Source of the DNA: Opitutales bacterium UBA2995
GTDB taxonomy: Bacteria; Verrucomicrobiota; Verrucomicrobiia; Opitutales; UBA2995
Direction: 5' to 3'
Length of the DNA stretch: 64,000 nucleotides
NCBI GenBank assembly: GCA_002346535.1
Contig: DDZZ01000067.1
Coordinates: forward strand, 34,623-98,622
The notes beneath the pieces are model-generated. The model had not been told where the DNA came from. It saw only the letters and a list, made by a program, of their open reading frames with translations, and ran no database searches. The translations under genes and the position numbers were made by a program. This document shows, in pieces, positions 28,847 to 37,396 of this stretch (position 1 is the first letter of the stretch; every line of letters starts with the position of its first letter).

Positions 28847-29574
28847 AATTGAAAAGCCGCAGTTTTATCCAGAAACAGATGACAATCCGGATGCGTTTGC
28901 AAAATCGAGGCCGGTACATCAGGAGTGACTGGACCCTGAACCGCATTCCTGACAGCATCCGCTTTCCTTTCATCGGGAACTGTGCAAATGATCGTCTGGC
29001 TTTTCATGATCTGCTGAATGGACATGGAAATGGCTTGTTTTGGCACAGAAACAAAGTCAGGAAACCATCCCTCTCCCAGTTGCTGATTGCGACAGGCATC
29101 ATCCAGATCGACCACCAGGTAAGGCTCGTTCGTCTCGAAATCGGCAGGAGGATCATTGAAGGCCAGATGTCCATTTTCGCCAACCCCTACAAAGGCAATG
29201 TCGATAGAGGTCTGAGCCAGAATTGCTCCCACCCTGCCGCACTCAGCCACAGCCTCCGTTTCTCCGTCCAGGTAATAAAAAGCCTTTAAAGGTTCAGGCA
29301 GCTTATCCACAAATCGTTCCTTAAGGTATTTTCGAAAGGAAGCCGCGTGATCAATGGACAGGCCAACGTATTCATCGAGGTGAAAGCCCGTGATCGAAGA
29401 CCAATCCAGGTCGGCTTTTGAAAGACTGTCTAACATTTCAAATTGGGAGGCACCAGTAGCAACAATCATGGCTGCCGCCCCTGTTTCCATTATAGCATTA
29501 TGCAGCCGTTGGGTTCCGGTTGCAGCAGCAGCGGCGCCCATTTCATCCTTTGAATCAAAAATTGTGGTGATCAT
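28843..29574 (-). CDS. nagB: Glucosamine/galactosamine-6-phosphate deaminase (NagB family)
   Basis: 243 residues. The ATG at 29574 overlaps the stop of the upstream isomerase gene (ATGA), so I prefer it over the longer form. GFHLDEYVGL gives the catalytic Asp, and GVGENGHLAFNDPPADFE holds the ring-opening His; the Asp and Glu of classical NagB (NDGH, NEP) are Asn and Asp here. This is common in galactosamine-type or divergent deaminases, so the exact sugar is open. Converts hexosamine-6-phosphate to ketohexose-6-phosphate and ammonia after NagA. Confidence 0.87.
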   Translation of the reverse strand: MITTIFDSKDEMGAAAAATGTQRLHNAIMETGAAAMIVATGASQFEMLDSLSKADLDWSSITGFHLDEYVGLSIDHAASFRKYLKERFVDKLPEPLKAFYYLDGETEAVAECGRVGAILAQTSIDIAFVGVGENGHLAFNDPPADFETNEPYLVVDLDDACRNQQLGEGWFPDFVSVPKQAISMSIQQIMKSQTIICTVPDERKADAVRNAVQGPVTPDVPASILQTHPDCHLFLDKTAAFQL

Positions 29575-30434
29575 GAGGTCGTTACTGAATTTACCATGTT
29601 TTCGAGTCTGCGGGCATACTCGATCCACACGCGCCGCGCCTCTCCCGAATCATCGATATCCTGACCGGCGTGCACTGCAGCCATGAGATGCGGTTCAATG
29701 GATAAATAGCCGTCGTAACCGGACTCCTCCAAATCCCTGAGGATCGCGTCCTGGACGGGATCTTCATCGACATGGCAGGCCACAAATTCCGAACCATCGA
29801 AACGCGATTTGCCAGCTTTGATGTGAACATGCCTGATGTGTTTTCGACAGGACCGGTAATATTCCCATGTAACGTCATTGTTATTATCGTGAAGCGTATT
29901 GTTACCGGTATCGAAAATAAGCTGGAAGGCCGGGCTATCAATTGCCTCCACAAGTTCCAGGAATCCCTCCGCCGATTCCCCATATCCAGCACAATTCTCA
30001 TGCCCGAGAATCACACCCTCTCCTTCGGATATGGCGGCCAGTTCTTTGATTCGCCTGACAGTCTCCTGTTTCCAGGCATCTTTTTCAAGAGGACTGACAC
30101 CAGAATTTGGGTACGACATGATTCTCAAAAATTTGCAATTTACCTCCCGCATGCGGGGTGCTACTCGGCGCAGCTCCTCAAGATCTGTCTGAAAGTCCGA
30201 CTGGATGTGGCGGGCCCAATTGCCGATCTGCCCCCCAAACCCGACAACCTTTATTTGGTTGGCGGCCAGGTAATCCCGAGTAAACTTCCACTCATCTTCG
30301 GTCTGATCACACATATTCTTGCCATCCAGCAATCGCAGCTCGATCGCCTGCCAACCTACTTCCTTCAATGTGGCTACCTGTCCTTCGAGGGTTTTTTCGG
30401 CTTCGTCCGTAAATCCGGTAAATTGAAAAGGCAT
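29571..30434 (-). CDS. Sugar phosphate isomerase/epimerase (xylose-isomerase-like TIM barrel)
   Basis: 287 residues from the ATG at 30434. AIELRLLDGKNM, ILGHENCAGYGES, LIFDTGNN, IRHVHIKAG and YLSIEPHL are successive barrel strands with the metal Glu/Asp/His ligands of this family. First gene of the aminosugar operon and linked to nagB by a 4-nt overlap. It probably isomerises or epimerises the sugar handled by the operon; the specific reaction cannot be read from the sequence. Confidence 0.87.
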   Translation of the reverse strand: MPFQFTGFTDEAEKTLEGQVATLKEVGWQAIELRLLDGKNMCDQTEDEWKFTRDYLAANQIKVVGFGGQIGNWARHIQSDFQTDLEELRRVAPRMREVNCKFLRIMSYPNSGVSPLEKDAWKQETVRRIKELAAISEGEGVILGHENCAGYGESAEGFLELVEAIDSPAFQLIFDTGNNTLHDNNNDVTWEYYRSCRKHIRHVHIKAGKSRFDGSEFVACHVDEDPVQDAILRDLEESGYDGYLSIEPHLMAAVHAGQDIDDSGEARRVWIEYARRLENMVNSVTTS

Positions 30435-30519
30435 CAAAAGGTTTTAGGAACTAAAAACGGTTACATCAATCGCAATAATAGATTGCAGAAATCATTTTCA
30501 ATTAATCTCCTAAAGGTCT

Positions 30520-30840
30520 CTATGAAAAAGTTGCTCCAGTGATAGTAGCCTCTCCTTGGGTGTAAATCGTAATACGCGGATGAGCTCCATGCGACTGCAA
30601 ATATGTATAGATGGATGTCAAAGTGTTGGTCATTTCAAAATTCTATTTTGTTCCGAAATCCTCCGACTGCTTGAGAGTACAAAGGATGTACTACAACGTT
30701 AATATCATTTTCCAATCGTGCTGAGACTTTATAGGAATCAAATAGCGGTCTTACAATTTCTCCTTCCTCCGGAGATTGGACTGCATGAAATTCTTTCAAC
30801 AATGCCGGAATAGGGCCAATGCATCCAAAACATCAACTTT
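30520..30840 (-). pseudogene. Unrecognised decayed gene
   Basis: The minus strand of this ~400-bp gap holds two protein-like stretches. One frame ends at 30635 and reads PIPALLKEFHAVQSPEEGEI and INVVVHPLYSQAVGGFRNKI before its stop. The second starts with ATG at 30633, just after that stop, reads 37 codons (TLTSIYTYLQSHGAHPRITI) and stops. A third frame further upstream reads KVDVLDALALF. The pattern suggests one or two genes broken by frameshifts. I do not recognise the family. Nothing else is seen between 30438 and 30875. Confidence 0.35.
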
Positions 30841-30875
30841 CTGTTCTTTGAACCTACTGCGGTAATTTCAAATGC

Positions 30876-32720
30876 CTACGGATTTAAATATCCCAACCGC
30901 CGGTTTACGTCGGAACGCTCGGTGGCACGCCATTGGGCGGGAAATATTTCCGGATCAATGTCAAAATGCCAGCCTTTAAGGTCTTGGAGGAGGACGACGG
31001 AATTCAAGGTCAAGAAAGCCTCAACCTGATTGTTGGCATGGGCCAGTACCTCCTGAATCACAGGGGATGGATCTTCCTCGCCAACCAAGCCTAGAAACTC
31101 TGCTGCACGCACGCGGACCAAATTTTCCGTATCCTGAGCAGCTATCGTCTGAGCCTTTTTGTAGAATGCTTTGGCATCTTTGCCGAACGAGCTGCAAACA
31201 ATAAGCCCCCAGTACCGCGCCCAGGGGTCCATGGAATTCAGCGCCTCACGAATGCCTTTTCGCGCCTTACCAAATTTTAGGAGGCTCAAGTCCGCAATAT
31301 CGACCAAACCAGCAATGCGGGCGGAATTTTTGCGACCATATTCAACCGGGTTTTCGAAGGCATCCTCCCACAACACGCTTTCAGGAAACATGCTTAAGTC
31401 GTTGAGGGACTTTACCTTTTGGGTAAGCCGCTGCCGCATGTCGTGTACGGCTGAGGCATAAGCAGGATCGTCAGCCAGGTTGTTGATTTCATAGGGATCT
31501 GCCTCTAAATCGAAGAGTGCCTCCGCGGGCCGAGGTTCAAAAAACTGTCGCTGAACTGCATTCAGCTTTCCGGACTGAAAAAGCTCCCACCATTCCATAT
31601 ACGCCAACATCCGGTAGCGATACTCGTTCCATAATCCATCAAAATTAAAAGGTTGGTAATTCCGGTGGTAAGTAAACTTCCCTTTGCGAAACACTCGAAC
31701 TAGATCGTATTTCTCATCGAATCGATCTGCGTAGCCAAAAGCCTCGTCCCGTTCATTAACTTCATCCATTGTTACTCCTTCGCCCAAGAATGGTTTTCCA
31801 TCCATGTGAGCAGGAACTTCAACGCCGGCCAAATTCAATAAAGTAGGGGCGAAGTCGACAAAACTGACAAATCCCTGCACCCTGCTCCCAAGCCCCACAT
31901 CGACTAAGTGTGCCCAATTTTTGGGAACGTAAACAACCAAAGGAACGTGCAGTCCGGTTTCATATGCATAGCCTTTGCCACGCGGTAGGACTCCACCGTG
32001 ATCCGCGTAATAAAAAATGAATGTGTCATCCAGCACCCCATCATCCTTGAGCATTTGAATGTATTCACCGTGATAGGCATCCATCTTCTGCTGCAAATCG
32101 TGATAACGTGCCTGGGTGTACCGGAAAGTAGGCGTATCCGGGTGATAAGGAAAAGGAGTCACGGAGTCAGGGGAAGTTTCGTTCGCCACCGATTCCATTT
32201 CATCTGCTGTAAAATGGAGCTGTCCCTCATGTGTGATTCCGGCATTCTGAATGTGGAAGAAGGGTTGACCCGATTTACGGTTTCGCCAGGTAGCCTGAGG
32301 TGAAGATTCGTCCCAGCCTTCCTTAACGATTGCGTTGTAATCGGTCTTTGAATTGTTGGTGGTGTAATAACCAGCTTGCCGAAGATACCAGGGATACATG
32401 CGACCACCGCCTGGCATGGGAACCATTTTAGAACGGCGATGGTATTGGGTGCCAATTCGAGGGCCATAAGCACCCGTCAAAAGCGTTGTTCGAGCAACAG
32501 AGCAAACAGGCCCATTAGAGAAAGCATGGTCGAATATCAGCCCATGCTCAGCCAATTTCCGAATATTCGGTGTAGGTGCTCCGGTTTTAAAATAGAGGTC
32601 AAGATAGTGAACGGAATTATCCTCCGAAGTGAGCCAGACAATGTTGGGTCGGTCGGCGGCCATCAAATCGAGAGATTGGACGACAATTAAAAGGAAAGAA
32701 ACGAGTGTAATTAGCTTCAT
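30876..32720 (-). CDS. Sulfatase (sulfamidase-like branch) with altered formylglycine motif and C-terminal helical repeats
   Basis: 614 residues, signal peptide ~1-22. TSEDNSVHYLDLY replaces the usual DDxGYGD (metal Glu33/Asp34), as in heparan-sulfamidase-like sulfatases. The signature is C-S-V-A-R (Cys73-Arg77) instead of C-x-P-x-R, so the Pro preferred by the formylglycine enzyme is missing. YYADHGGVLPRGKGYAYE supplies the second metal site. Residues ~480-614 form helical, HEAT-like pairs (ARYWGLIVCSSF, VRVRAAEFLGLVGE). Full length. Active if the motif is accepted by its modifying enzyme. A truncated relative is at 36799-37390. Confidence 0.88.
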   Translation of the reverse strand: MKLITLVSFLLIVVQSLDLMAADRPNIVWLTSEDNSVHYLDLYFKTGAPTPNIRKLAEHGLIFDHAFSNGPVCSVARTTLLTGAYGPRIGTQYHRRSKMVPMPGGGRMYPWYLRQAGYYTTNNSKTDYNAIVKEGWDESSPQATWRNRKSGQPFFHIQNAGITHEGQLHFTADEMESVANETSPDSVTPFPYHPDTPTFRYTQARYHDLQQKMDAYHGEYIQMLKDDGVLDDTFIFYYADHGGVLPRGKGYAYETGLHVPLVVYVPKNWAHLVDVGLGSRVQGFVSFVDFAPTLLNLAGVEVPAHMDGKPFLGEGVTMDEVNERDEAFGYADRFDEKYDLVRVFRKGKFTYHRNYQPFNFDGLWNEYRYRMLAYMEWWELFQSGKLNAVQRQFFEPRPAEALFDLEADPYEINNLADDPAYASAVHDMRQRLTQKVKSLNDLSMFPESVLWEDAFENPVEYGRKNSARIAGLVDIADLSLLKFGKARKGIREALNSMDPWARYWGLIVCSSFGKDAKAFYKKAQTIAAQDTENLVRVRAAEFLGLVGEEDPSPVIQEVLAHANNQVEAFLTLNSVVLLQDLKGWHFDIDPEIFPAQWRATERSDVNRRLGYLNP

Positions 32721-33038
32721 AAATATTGAAGTTTAATTTTTAAATCCGGCTTTGTTATGATCGATGAAAAAGGCTTATTCTTCGATTAACGGGTTTAAAT
32801 GCAATGGGTTTAAGCGCCTGAAGGCTGTTCCTTCATTTCTCGCGGATTTGAGATGTCGCGCTTGACAACTGAGAAGCGAAGGCGTGCGTAACCGAGCTGC
32901 GATGGATGAATATGCGGCAAGCCATTCCGAGGATGGGTTCAAATCGCAAATAAAGAGCCTCGATTTTCACCAAAGTCAGGAATATCAATTTCTCAACTAA
33001 TTTTTATCTATTCGAGCCTATCCGATGGGGAATGCAGG
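32721..33038. other. Intergenic region, nothing recognised
   Basis: Between two minus-strand sulfatase genes. No frame with protein-like sequence, no clear terminator. It holds the promoter side of the 30876 gene. GC content rises near 32840-32900, but I see no repeat partner in the window. Confidence 0.5.
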
Positions 33039-34487
33039 CTATTCACTGCCGATTGGACGTTTGCGGCTTCCAAAACCCCAGCTTTTGCGTTTGGTCAGAG
33101 GAAATTCATCACTGTGAGTTCGGGTATTATCTAACAACTCCAACATTCTGGCTGCTTGATCTGGTTGCCTGGTCGCCAAATCCGTTGTCTCGGAAATATC
33201 CGAAGCCAAATTGTATAGCTCAATTGGTTTCTCTAAGTATTTTACCGCTTTCCAATTCCCTTTCCGAATTGCCTGAATAGGACCGTCAACTTCGTTAAAC
33301 TCCCAGTACAGGACAGCATCTCGATTTTTCTGTTTTTGTCCCATTAAGGTCGGCAGGTAGGAAATCCCATTGAGCGATTTCTCTGTGGGCTCGATTCCGG
33401 CAAGCTCGCAGGCAGTGGGCAGAAAATCCCAGAAAGCCGACGGATAAGCGGAATTGCTTCCCGGCTCTATCTTGCCCGGCCACCAAGCTACAAAAGGAAC
33501 CCGGATGCCCCCCTCATAAAGGTCCCGCTTCCCTCCGCGCAAGACACCATTGCTGTTAAAAAACCGGTCATCTCTTTCATACACGGGACCATTGTCACTG
33601 GTAAAAATGACCAGTGTATTTTCCTCCAAATCGAGCTGCCTTAAAAGGTCGAGAATGCGACCCACATCGCGATCCATGCGGGAAACCATACCAGCATAGG
33701 CAACATTGCCGTCTTCATCGTCCCGGTAGTGCGCTTTTTTCCGAGGCTCTTTGGGCCACCCAAGATTTTTATAGGGTTCCTTGCTATCTTCTGGAACTGT
33801 CAATTCGTAGTGCGGAAGCGCGTAGGCCACAAAAAGAAAAAATGGATCCTCCTGCTTATCCCGTATATACTGAAGAGCTGAGTCAGTTACAATATCATGC
33901 ACATATTTTCCTTCCGTATTCATATAATCATTACCATCGATATGGAAGGTCCTTTCATTTTCCCAAAGTAAGGGCCAGTAATGGTGGTGAGCATCGACAT
34001 GCGTTCGGTAACCCATAAAATAGTCAAAGCCCTGCCACGTGGGGAGGCCATCGAGAGAATTTTCCGCCAACCCCCATTTCCCAATAACCGCCGTTTTGTA
34101 GCCGGCTCGTTTCATTTCCTCAGCTACAGTAATATCCCCCGGTTTGAGATCCACTGCAACCCCGCTCACAGTCCAATTTGGATTGCCACGAATCCTTCCA
34201 TGTCCCGTATGGAAGCCGGTCATCAGCGCTCCCCTTGAAGGCATACAAACCGTGGCGCCGGCATAGTGATCCGTCAGGACCTTGCCTTCCGCAGCCATCT
34301 GGTCGATTCGGGGTGTTAAAATGTGCTGCTGCCCATTGTAACCAACATCTCCATAACCCAGATCATCAGCCAGAATGAATATAAGGTTGGGCTTGTCTAC
34401 AGCCCACGAGCCTGTGACGAATCCCAATAATATACAAATTACAATCGCAAAACACCGATAGTACCGATCAGTACTGATAAATTTCAT
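33039..34487 (-). CDS. Sulfatase (arylsulfatase branch), exported
   Basis: About 482 residues from the ATG at 34487, which has GAG-rich sequence before it; an ATG at 34505 is in frame but lies in sequence derived from the decayed GxxExxY gene. Signal peptide ~1-30, ADDLGYGDVG (Asp41, Asp42), formylglycine motif C-M-P-S-R (Cys81), GKWGLAE and TSDNGPV. Close in layout to the lipoprotein sulfatase at 9440 (TGxHTGxxxIRGN). Complete. Its start overlaps the stop of the pseudogene upstream, suggesting that a rearrangement brought them together. Confidence 0.92.
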   Translation of the reverse strand: MKFISTDRYYRCFAIVICILLGFVTGSWAVDKPNLIFILADDLGYGDVGYNGQQHILTPRIDQMAAEGKVLTDHYAGATVCMPSRGALMTGFHTGHGRIRGNPNWTVSGVAVDLKPGDITVAEEMKRAGYKTAVIGKWGLAENSLDGLPTWQGFDYFMGYRTHVDAHHHYWPLLWENERTFHIDGNDYMNTEGKYVHDIVTDSALQYIRDKQEDPFFLFVAYALPHYELTVPEDSKEPYKNLGWPKEPRKKAHYRDDEDGNVAYAGMVSRMDRDVGRILDLLRQLDLEENTLVIFTSDNGPVYERDDRFFNSNGVLRGGKRDLYEGGIRVPFVAWWPGKIEPGSNSAYPSAFWDFLPTACELAGIEPTEKSLNGISYLPTLMGQKQKNRDAVLYWEFNEVDGPIQAIRKGNWKAVKYLEKPIELYNLASDISETTDLATRQPDQAARMLELLDNTRTHSDEFPLTKRKSWGFGSRKRPIGSE

Positions 34488-34824
34488 CTTACTACTCTTT
34501 TCCATTCAAGTTTTCGATTTTTGAAATTGATAAAATATCCCAATCTCAAGGTCAGTGATTGTTGCAATAGCTTTGGTATCAAAGATCATTTTTCGTAGAC
34601 GATTAAATCTGGGATGTAATCGCCAAAAGTTATTGTTTTGTAAACTAAATCGGAGCGTTTCTACTAATCAGAGGAATATTTCTAATTCCAAATTCAACAA
34701 CTAGAGATCGTTCGTATGGCTTTTCGTTAAAACCGAATCCCAATTCATTATGCACCTCAATTGCGCAACCGATTATTTCATCCGACTCTTTTTTAAAAAA
34801 AAGTTCTCTTTTATCAGCGTGCAT
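34484..34824 (-). pseudogene. GxxExxY protein, frameshifted
   Basis: An ATG at 34824 reads 59 codons including AIEVHNELGFGFNEKPYERS (G-F-N-E-K-P-Y motif), then a TAG at 34645. Further down, other frames give PDLIVYEK and LGYFINFKNRKLEWKRV, the family's C-terminal signature, ending at a TGA that overlaps the sulfatase ATG at 34487. So a whole GxxExxY gene (~125 residues) is recognisable but split by frameshifts. With 22602-22973 it is the second broken copy in this window. Such genes are often dispersed in multiple copies in environmental bacteria. Confidence 0.72.
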
Positions 34825-34929
34825 CGGAGAAATCGGTGGTTGTGCCTTAAAAACCCATGAGAGATTTAGACCAGCTTAAAGTCAACAGGTGCCTTTTGGA
34901 AAAAATTTGATGCTTTTAAGACTGCCCGA

Positions 34930-35452
34930 AAGCTTTAGTGATAAAAATTCGAATACTAAATGATGAGGCTCTACCAATTTCCATACAGACCTTACTGGAT
35001 TATGGCGAGGGCACTTACAAAGTTGCCGGAATAAACCACATGGCGTTTTTCCTGGAGTACAATTACAAAGGACAGGCCGCCCACTCGTCGCTTTTTAAGG
35101 CTCTGGAGGGTCCGGCTATCGTCGCGCAAACAAGGTGCGTTTCATAATGATGCGCATGCTCGATTATTTTGTCACAGAATCGAGCGAACACCAACGCGAG
35201 TATGCTCCCTGCTTCATTCACCAAGGAGAGGCAGTTATCGATGACTTTCTCATTCCCATTGATGAAAACCGCCGTCGCTGTAAAGCCATCATTGCCTCCT
35301 GGCAGCAAGAGGAACGCAACGTGCTCGGAGAAGGGGCAAGAAATAAATTTGAAGTAGCTCCCCTATCAGACAATTGGGGATGGGACAAACGTTCAGGACA
35401 GTTCTGGAACCTTCGGATTCTGGAAACGAAACGGGCTCAAGGATTCAATTGA
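34930..35452 (+). pseudogene. Glycoside hydrolase family 4 (alpha-galactosidase-like) remnant
   Basis: Two overlapping frames carry GH4 sequence. The first has YKVAGINHMAFFLEY (the GINHMAW-type metal/NAD region of GH4) and ends near 35147. The second, shifted, continues with VRFIMMRMLDYFVTESSEHQ and EYAPCFI, typical of the following GH4 helix. The N-terminal NAD-binding part and the last ~150 residues are missing. GH4 enzymes cleave glycosides by an NAD- and Mn-dependent redox route. This one cannot be functional. Confidence 0.72.
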
Positions 35453-35840
35453 CTTCACCGATTCCATAACTGGATCTGGATTCAGCCAGCAAATCATATT
35501 CACGTCACCAACCTCTAGAATTTTTTATATTACAAATCCTATTCTGAGAGGACTTCAGACAGGAACCTTTACAAAGTAATCTCCACGAATAAGAAAAACG
35601 ATTGGTCTAAAAAGGCACGATTTCACTTCAGGAGCGGTTGTGTGCCTTTAATCACTTCGAATGCCTGTCCCTTTACTAAAATTATTGAAAGCGCGGATGC
35701 AGCCCAAAAAGTGTCAGACTGTTATTTCGATTCAAAAAAAATGATGATTCCTTCAAATCGAATTAAAGACACAATAAGGTCCGGACAAGGCCAAGGTTCA
35801 CAACTTGACCCCAACGGCCTTCTAAGACTAATAATTGATT
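35453..35840. other. Intergenic region, nothing recognised
   Basis: AT-rich sequence between the GH4 remnant and the PhyH gene. One 73-codon frame from 35642 shows no family features or ribosome site and ends inside the PhyH start. It presumably contains the promoter of the PhyH gene. Confidence 0.45.
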
Positions 35841-36719
35841 ATGAATACCTCCTTTACCAATAGCAAAGGGAGCCTCGCCGGAGCTCGCCGCGATACCACA
35901 GATTGGCCAAATCTAACATCCGCCGAAAAAATCCAATCGATTGAGTTGGAGGGATTCGTGGTCCTGCCCAATTTACTCAATAAGGATACATTGGAGAAAA
36001 TAAAGGAAGAGCTCGGTCGACTTCCGACCAAACGCGTAGATTATAGCCAGTACCAAAGAACTTTCTCAAACATTCAGTGGACCGACTCCCCAACGACTAT
36101 TCAAACCATCGGTAACCCGACCGTTACCAAGTTTCTTGGAAACCTTTTTGGGGACGACCTCATTTGCACCTCCTGCAGTTACACATGCGCAGATCCAGGC
36201 CACCCTGGGATTGTGATTCATACGGACTCGCAACCCTATGGCTCGAAGATCTTTGGTGTCCAGGCCAGTGCACCTGTATTAGCACGCGTATTATTCTATC
36301 TGGATGATCAGACCTCGGAATGTTCTCCCTTCAAAGTCATTCCGAAATCCCATCTGTCGATGCACCGGGACGGCAATCCCTACAACCGGTACCTCAGGCA
36401 TCCCGATGAGATCATGGTCACCTGTAAGGCTGGTTCCGCCGTGGTAATCAACCAAAAGGTCTTTCATGGAAATTACCCAAACCACAGCGATCGCTCACGA
36501 CGTATGCTCGCAATTGCCTACCGTCCAGCCTGGGCTGGCCCCATTGGGGAGGTTGAGGACCGTGATCCGGCAATGGTGGCGAAACTGCCCGGACACATCC
36601 AACCCTATTTCAGAAGCCTAAATATCAAGATCGCCAATTTCGACCAACCCAACCGGCCCGAAAACATGCAAAGCCACGCACCCGGAATTGCTCCCAGCCG
36701 ATGGCAACCCAATGAATGA
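35841..36719 (+). CDS. Phytanoyl-CoA dioxygenase (PhyH) family protein
   Basis: 292 residues from the ATG at 35841. The Fe(II) site is complete: IHTDSQ (His127, Asp129) and VFHGNYPNHS (His209), with RSRRM supplying the 2-oxoglutarate Arg. PhyH-like enzymes hydroxylate diverse small molecules using oxygen and 2-oxoglutarate. They are abundant in marine PVC bacteria and rarely have a known substrate. It stands alone, between decayed genes on both sides. Confidence 0.9.
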   Translation: MNTSFTNSKGSLAGARRDTTDWPNLTSAEKIQSIELEGFVVLPNLLNKDTLEKIKEELGRLPTKRVDYSQYQRTFSNIQWTDSPTTIQTIGNPTVTKFLGNLFGDDLICTSCSYTCADPGHPGIVIHTDSQPYGSKIFGVQASAPVLARVLFYLDDQTSECSPFKVIPKSHLSMHRDGNPYNRYLRHPDEIMVTCKAGSAVVINQKVFHGNYPNHSDRSRRMLAIAYRPAWAGPIGEVEDRDPAMVAKLPGHIQPYFRSLNIKIANFDQPNRPENMQSHAPGIAPSRWQPNE

Positions 36720-36798
36720 TTTCATACAATAGTTCACGTTTCTGACACCCTTCAAAAAAGGTTATTATTCCCACGAAGGCTAATGTAATTAAATGAAA

Positions 36799-37390
36799 TC
36801 ACAACCGACCAAATTTTTCGTTAGCATTATTGAGAAGGCGATCTATTGCTTCGGCGGGCGCTGCCGGCGCCAAGAGCTGCCATTTAGGTCGGGAACGGAT
36901 AATGAACGGAACCTGCAGCCTGGGACCCCAAGCCCACATTTTTATGCCTGGCATCCCGGTTAGATGGTCAGAGAAAAAGAAAACTATGGTGTCGTCAGCA
37001 AGGCCGTCGAACTCCAGTTCTACGAGGACGTCTCCGACCTGATAGTCCATGGCGGTGATATTCTCGTAATGACGCGCCCAATCCCGGCGGAACTCGGGTG
37101 TATCCGGATGGATCGGCGGAATCGTAACTTGGGCAGGGTCTCTTCGGTGCTCGGGAGTGAGTCGGTGGGTATTTTCGCGGTAAGATTCCTCATCTGCGAA
37201 GATGCGGCTTTGATGAGTCACCGTAAAATTGAAGACACTGAAGAATGGCTTAACAGGTGCCCGATTGCGCCAGTCAGCTAGGTTGCTCGACTCATCCCAA
37301 GTGTCGGCGGGAGCTTCGAATTGATAATCTTCCTTCTGATTGTTGGAAGTGTAGTATCCTGCCTCACGAAGCAAATTCCTAACAAAAGGG
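36799..37390 (-). pseudogene. Sulfatase internal fragment (sulfamidase-like)
   Basis: About 195 codons of a sulfatase related to the 30876 gene: REAGYYTSNNQKEDY, WRNRAPVKPFFSVFNFTVTH and FFFSDHLTGMPG (second metal site) are visible. The signal peptide, first metal ligands and formylglycine Cys are missing, and so is the C-terminal third. The frame runs upstream to the stop codon of the DUF1501 gene, where the 5' part has been deleted. Non-functional as a sulfatase. Confidence 0.82.
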
Positions 37391-37396
37391 TAAGAA

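Noticed and set aside
35642..35863. 73-codon frame before the PhyH gene
   Set aside because: No family features, no ribosome site, and it overlaps the PhyH start in another frame.
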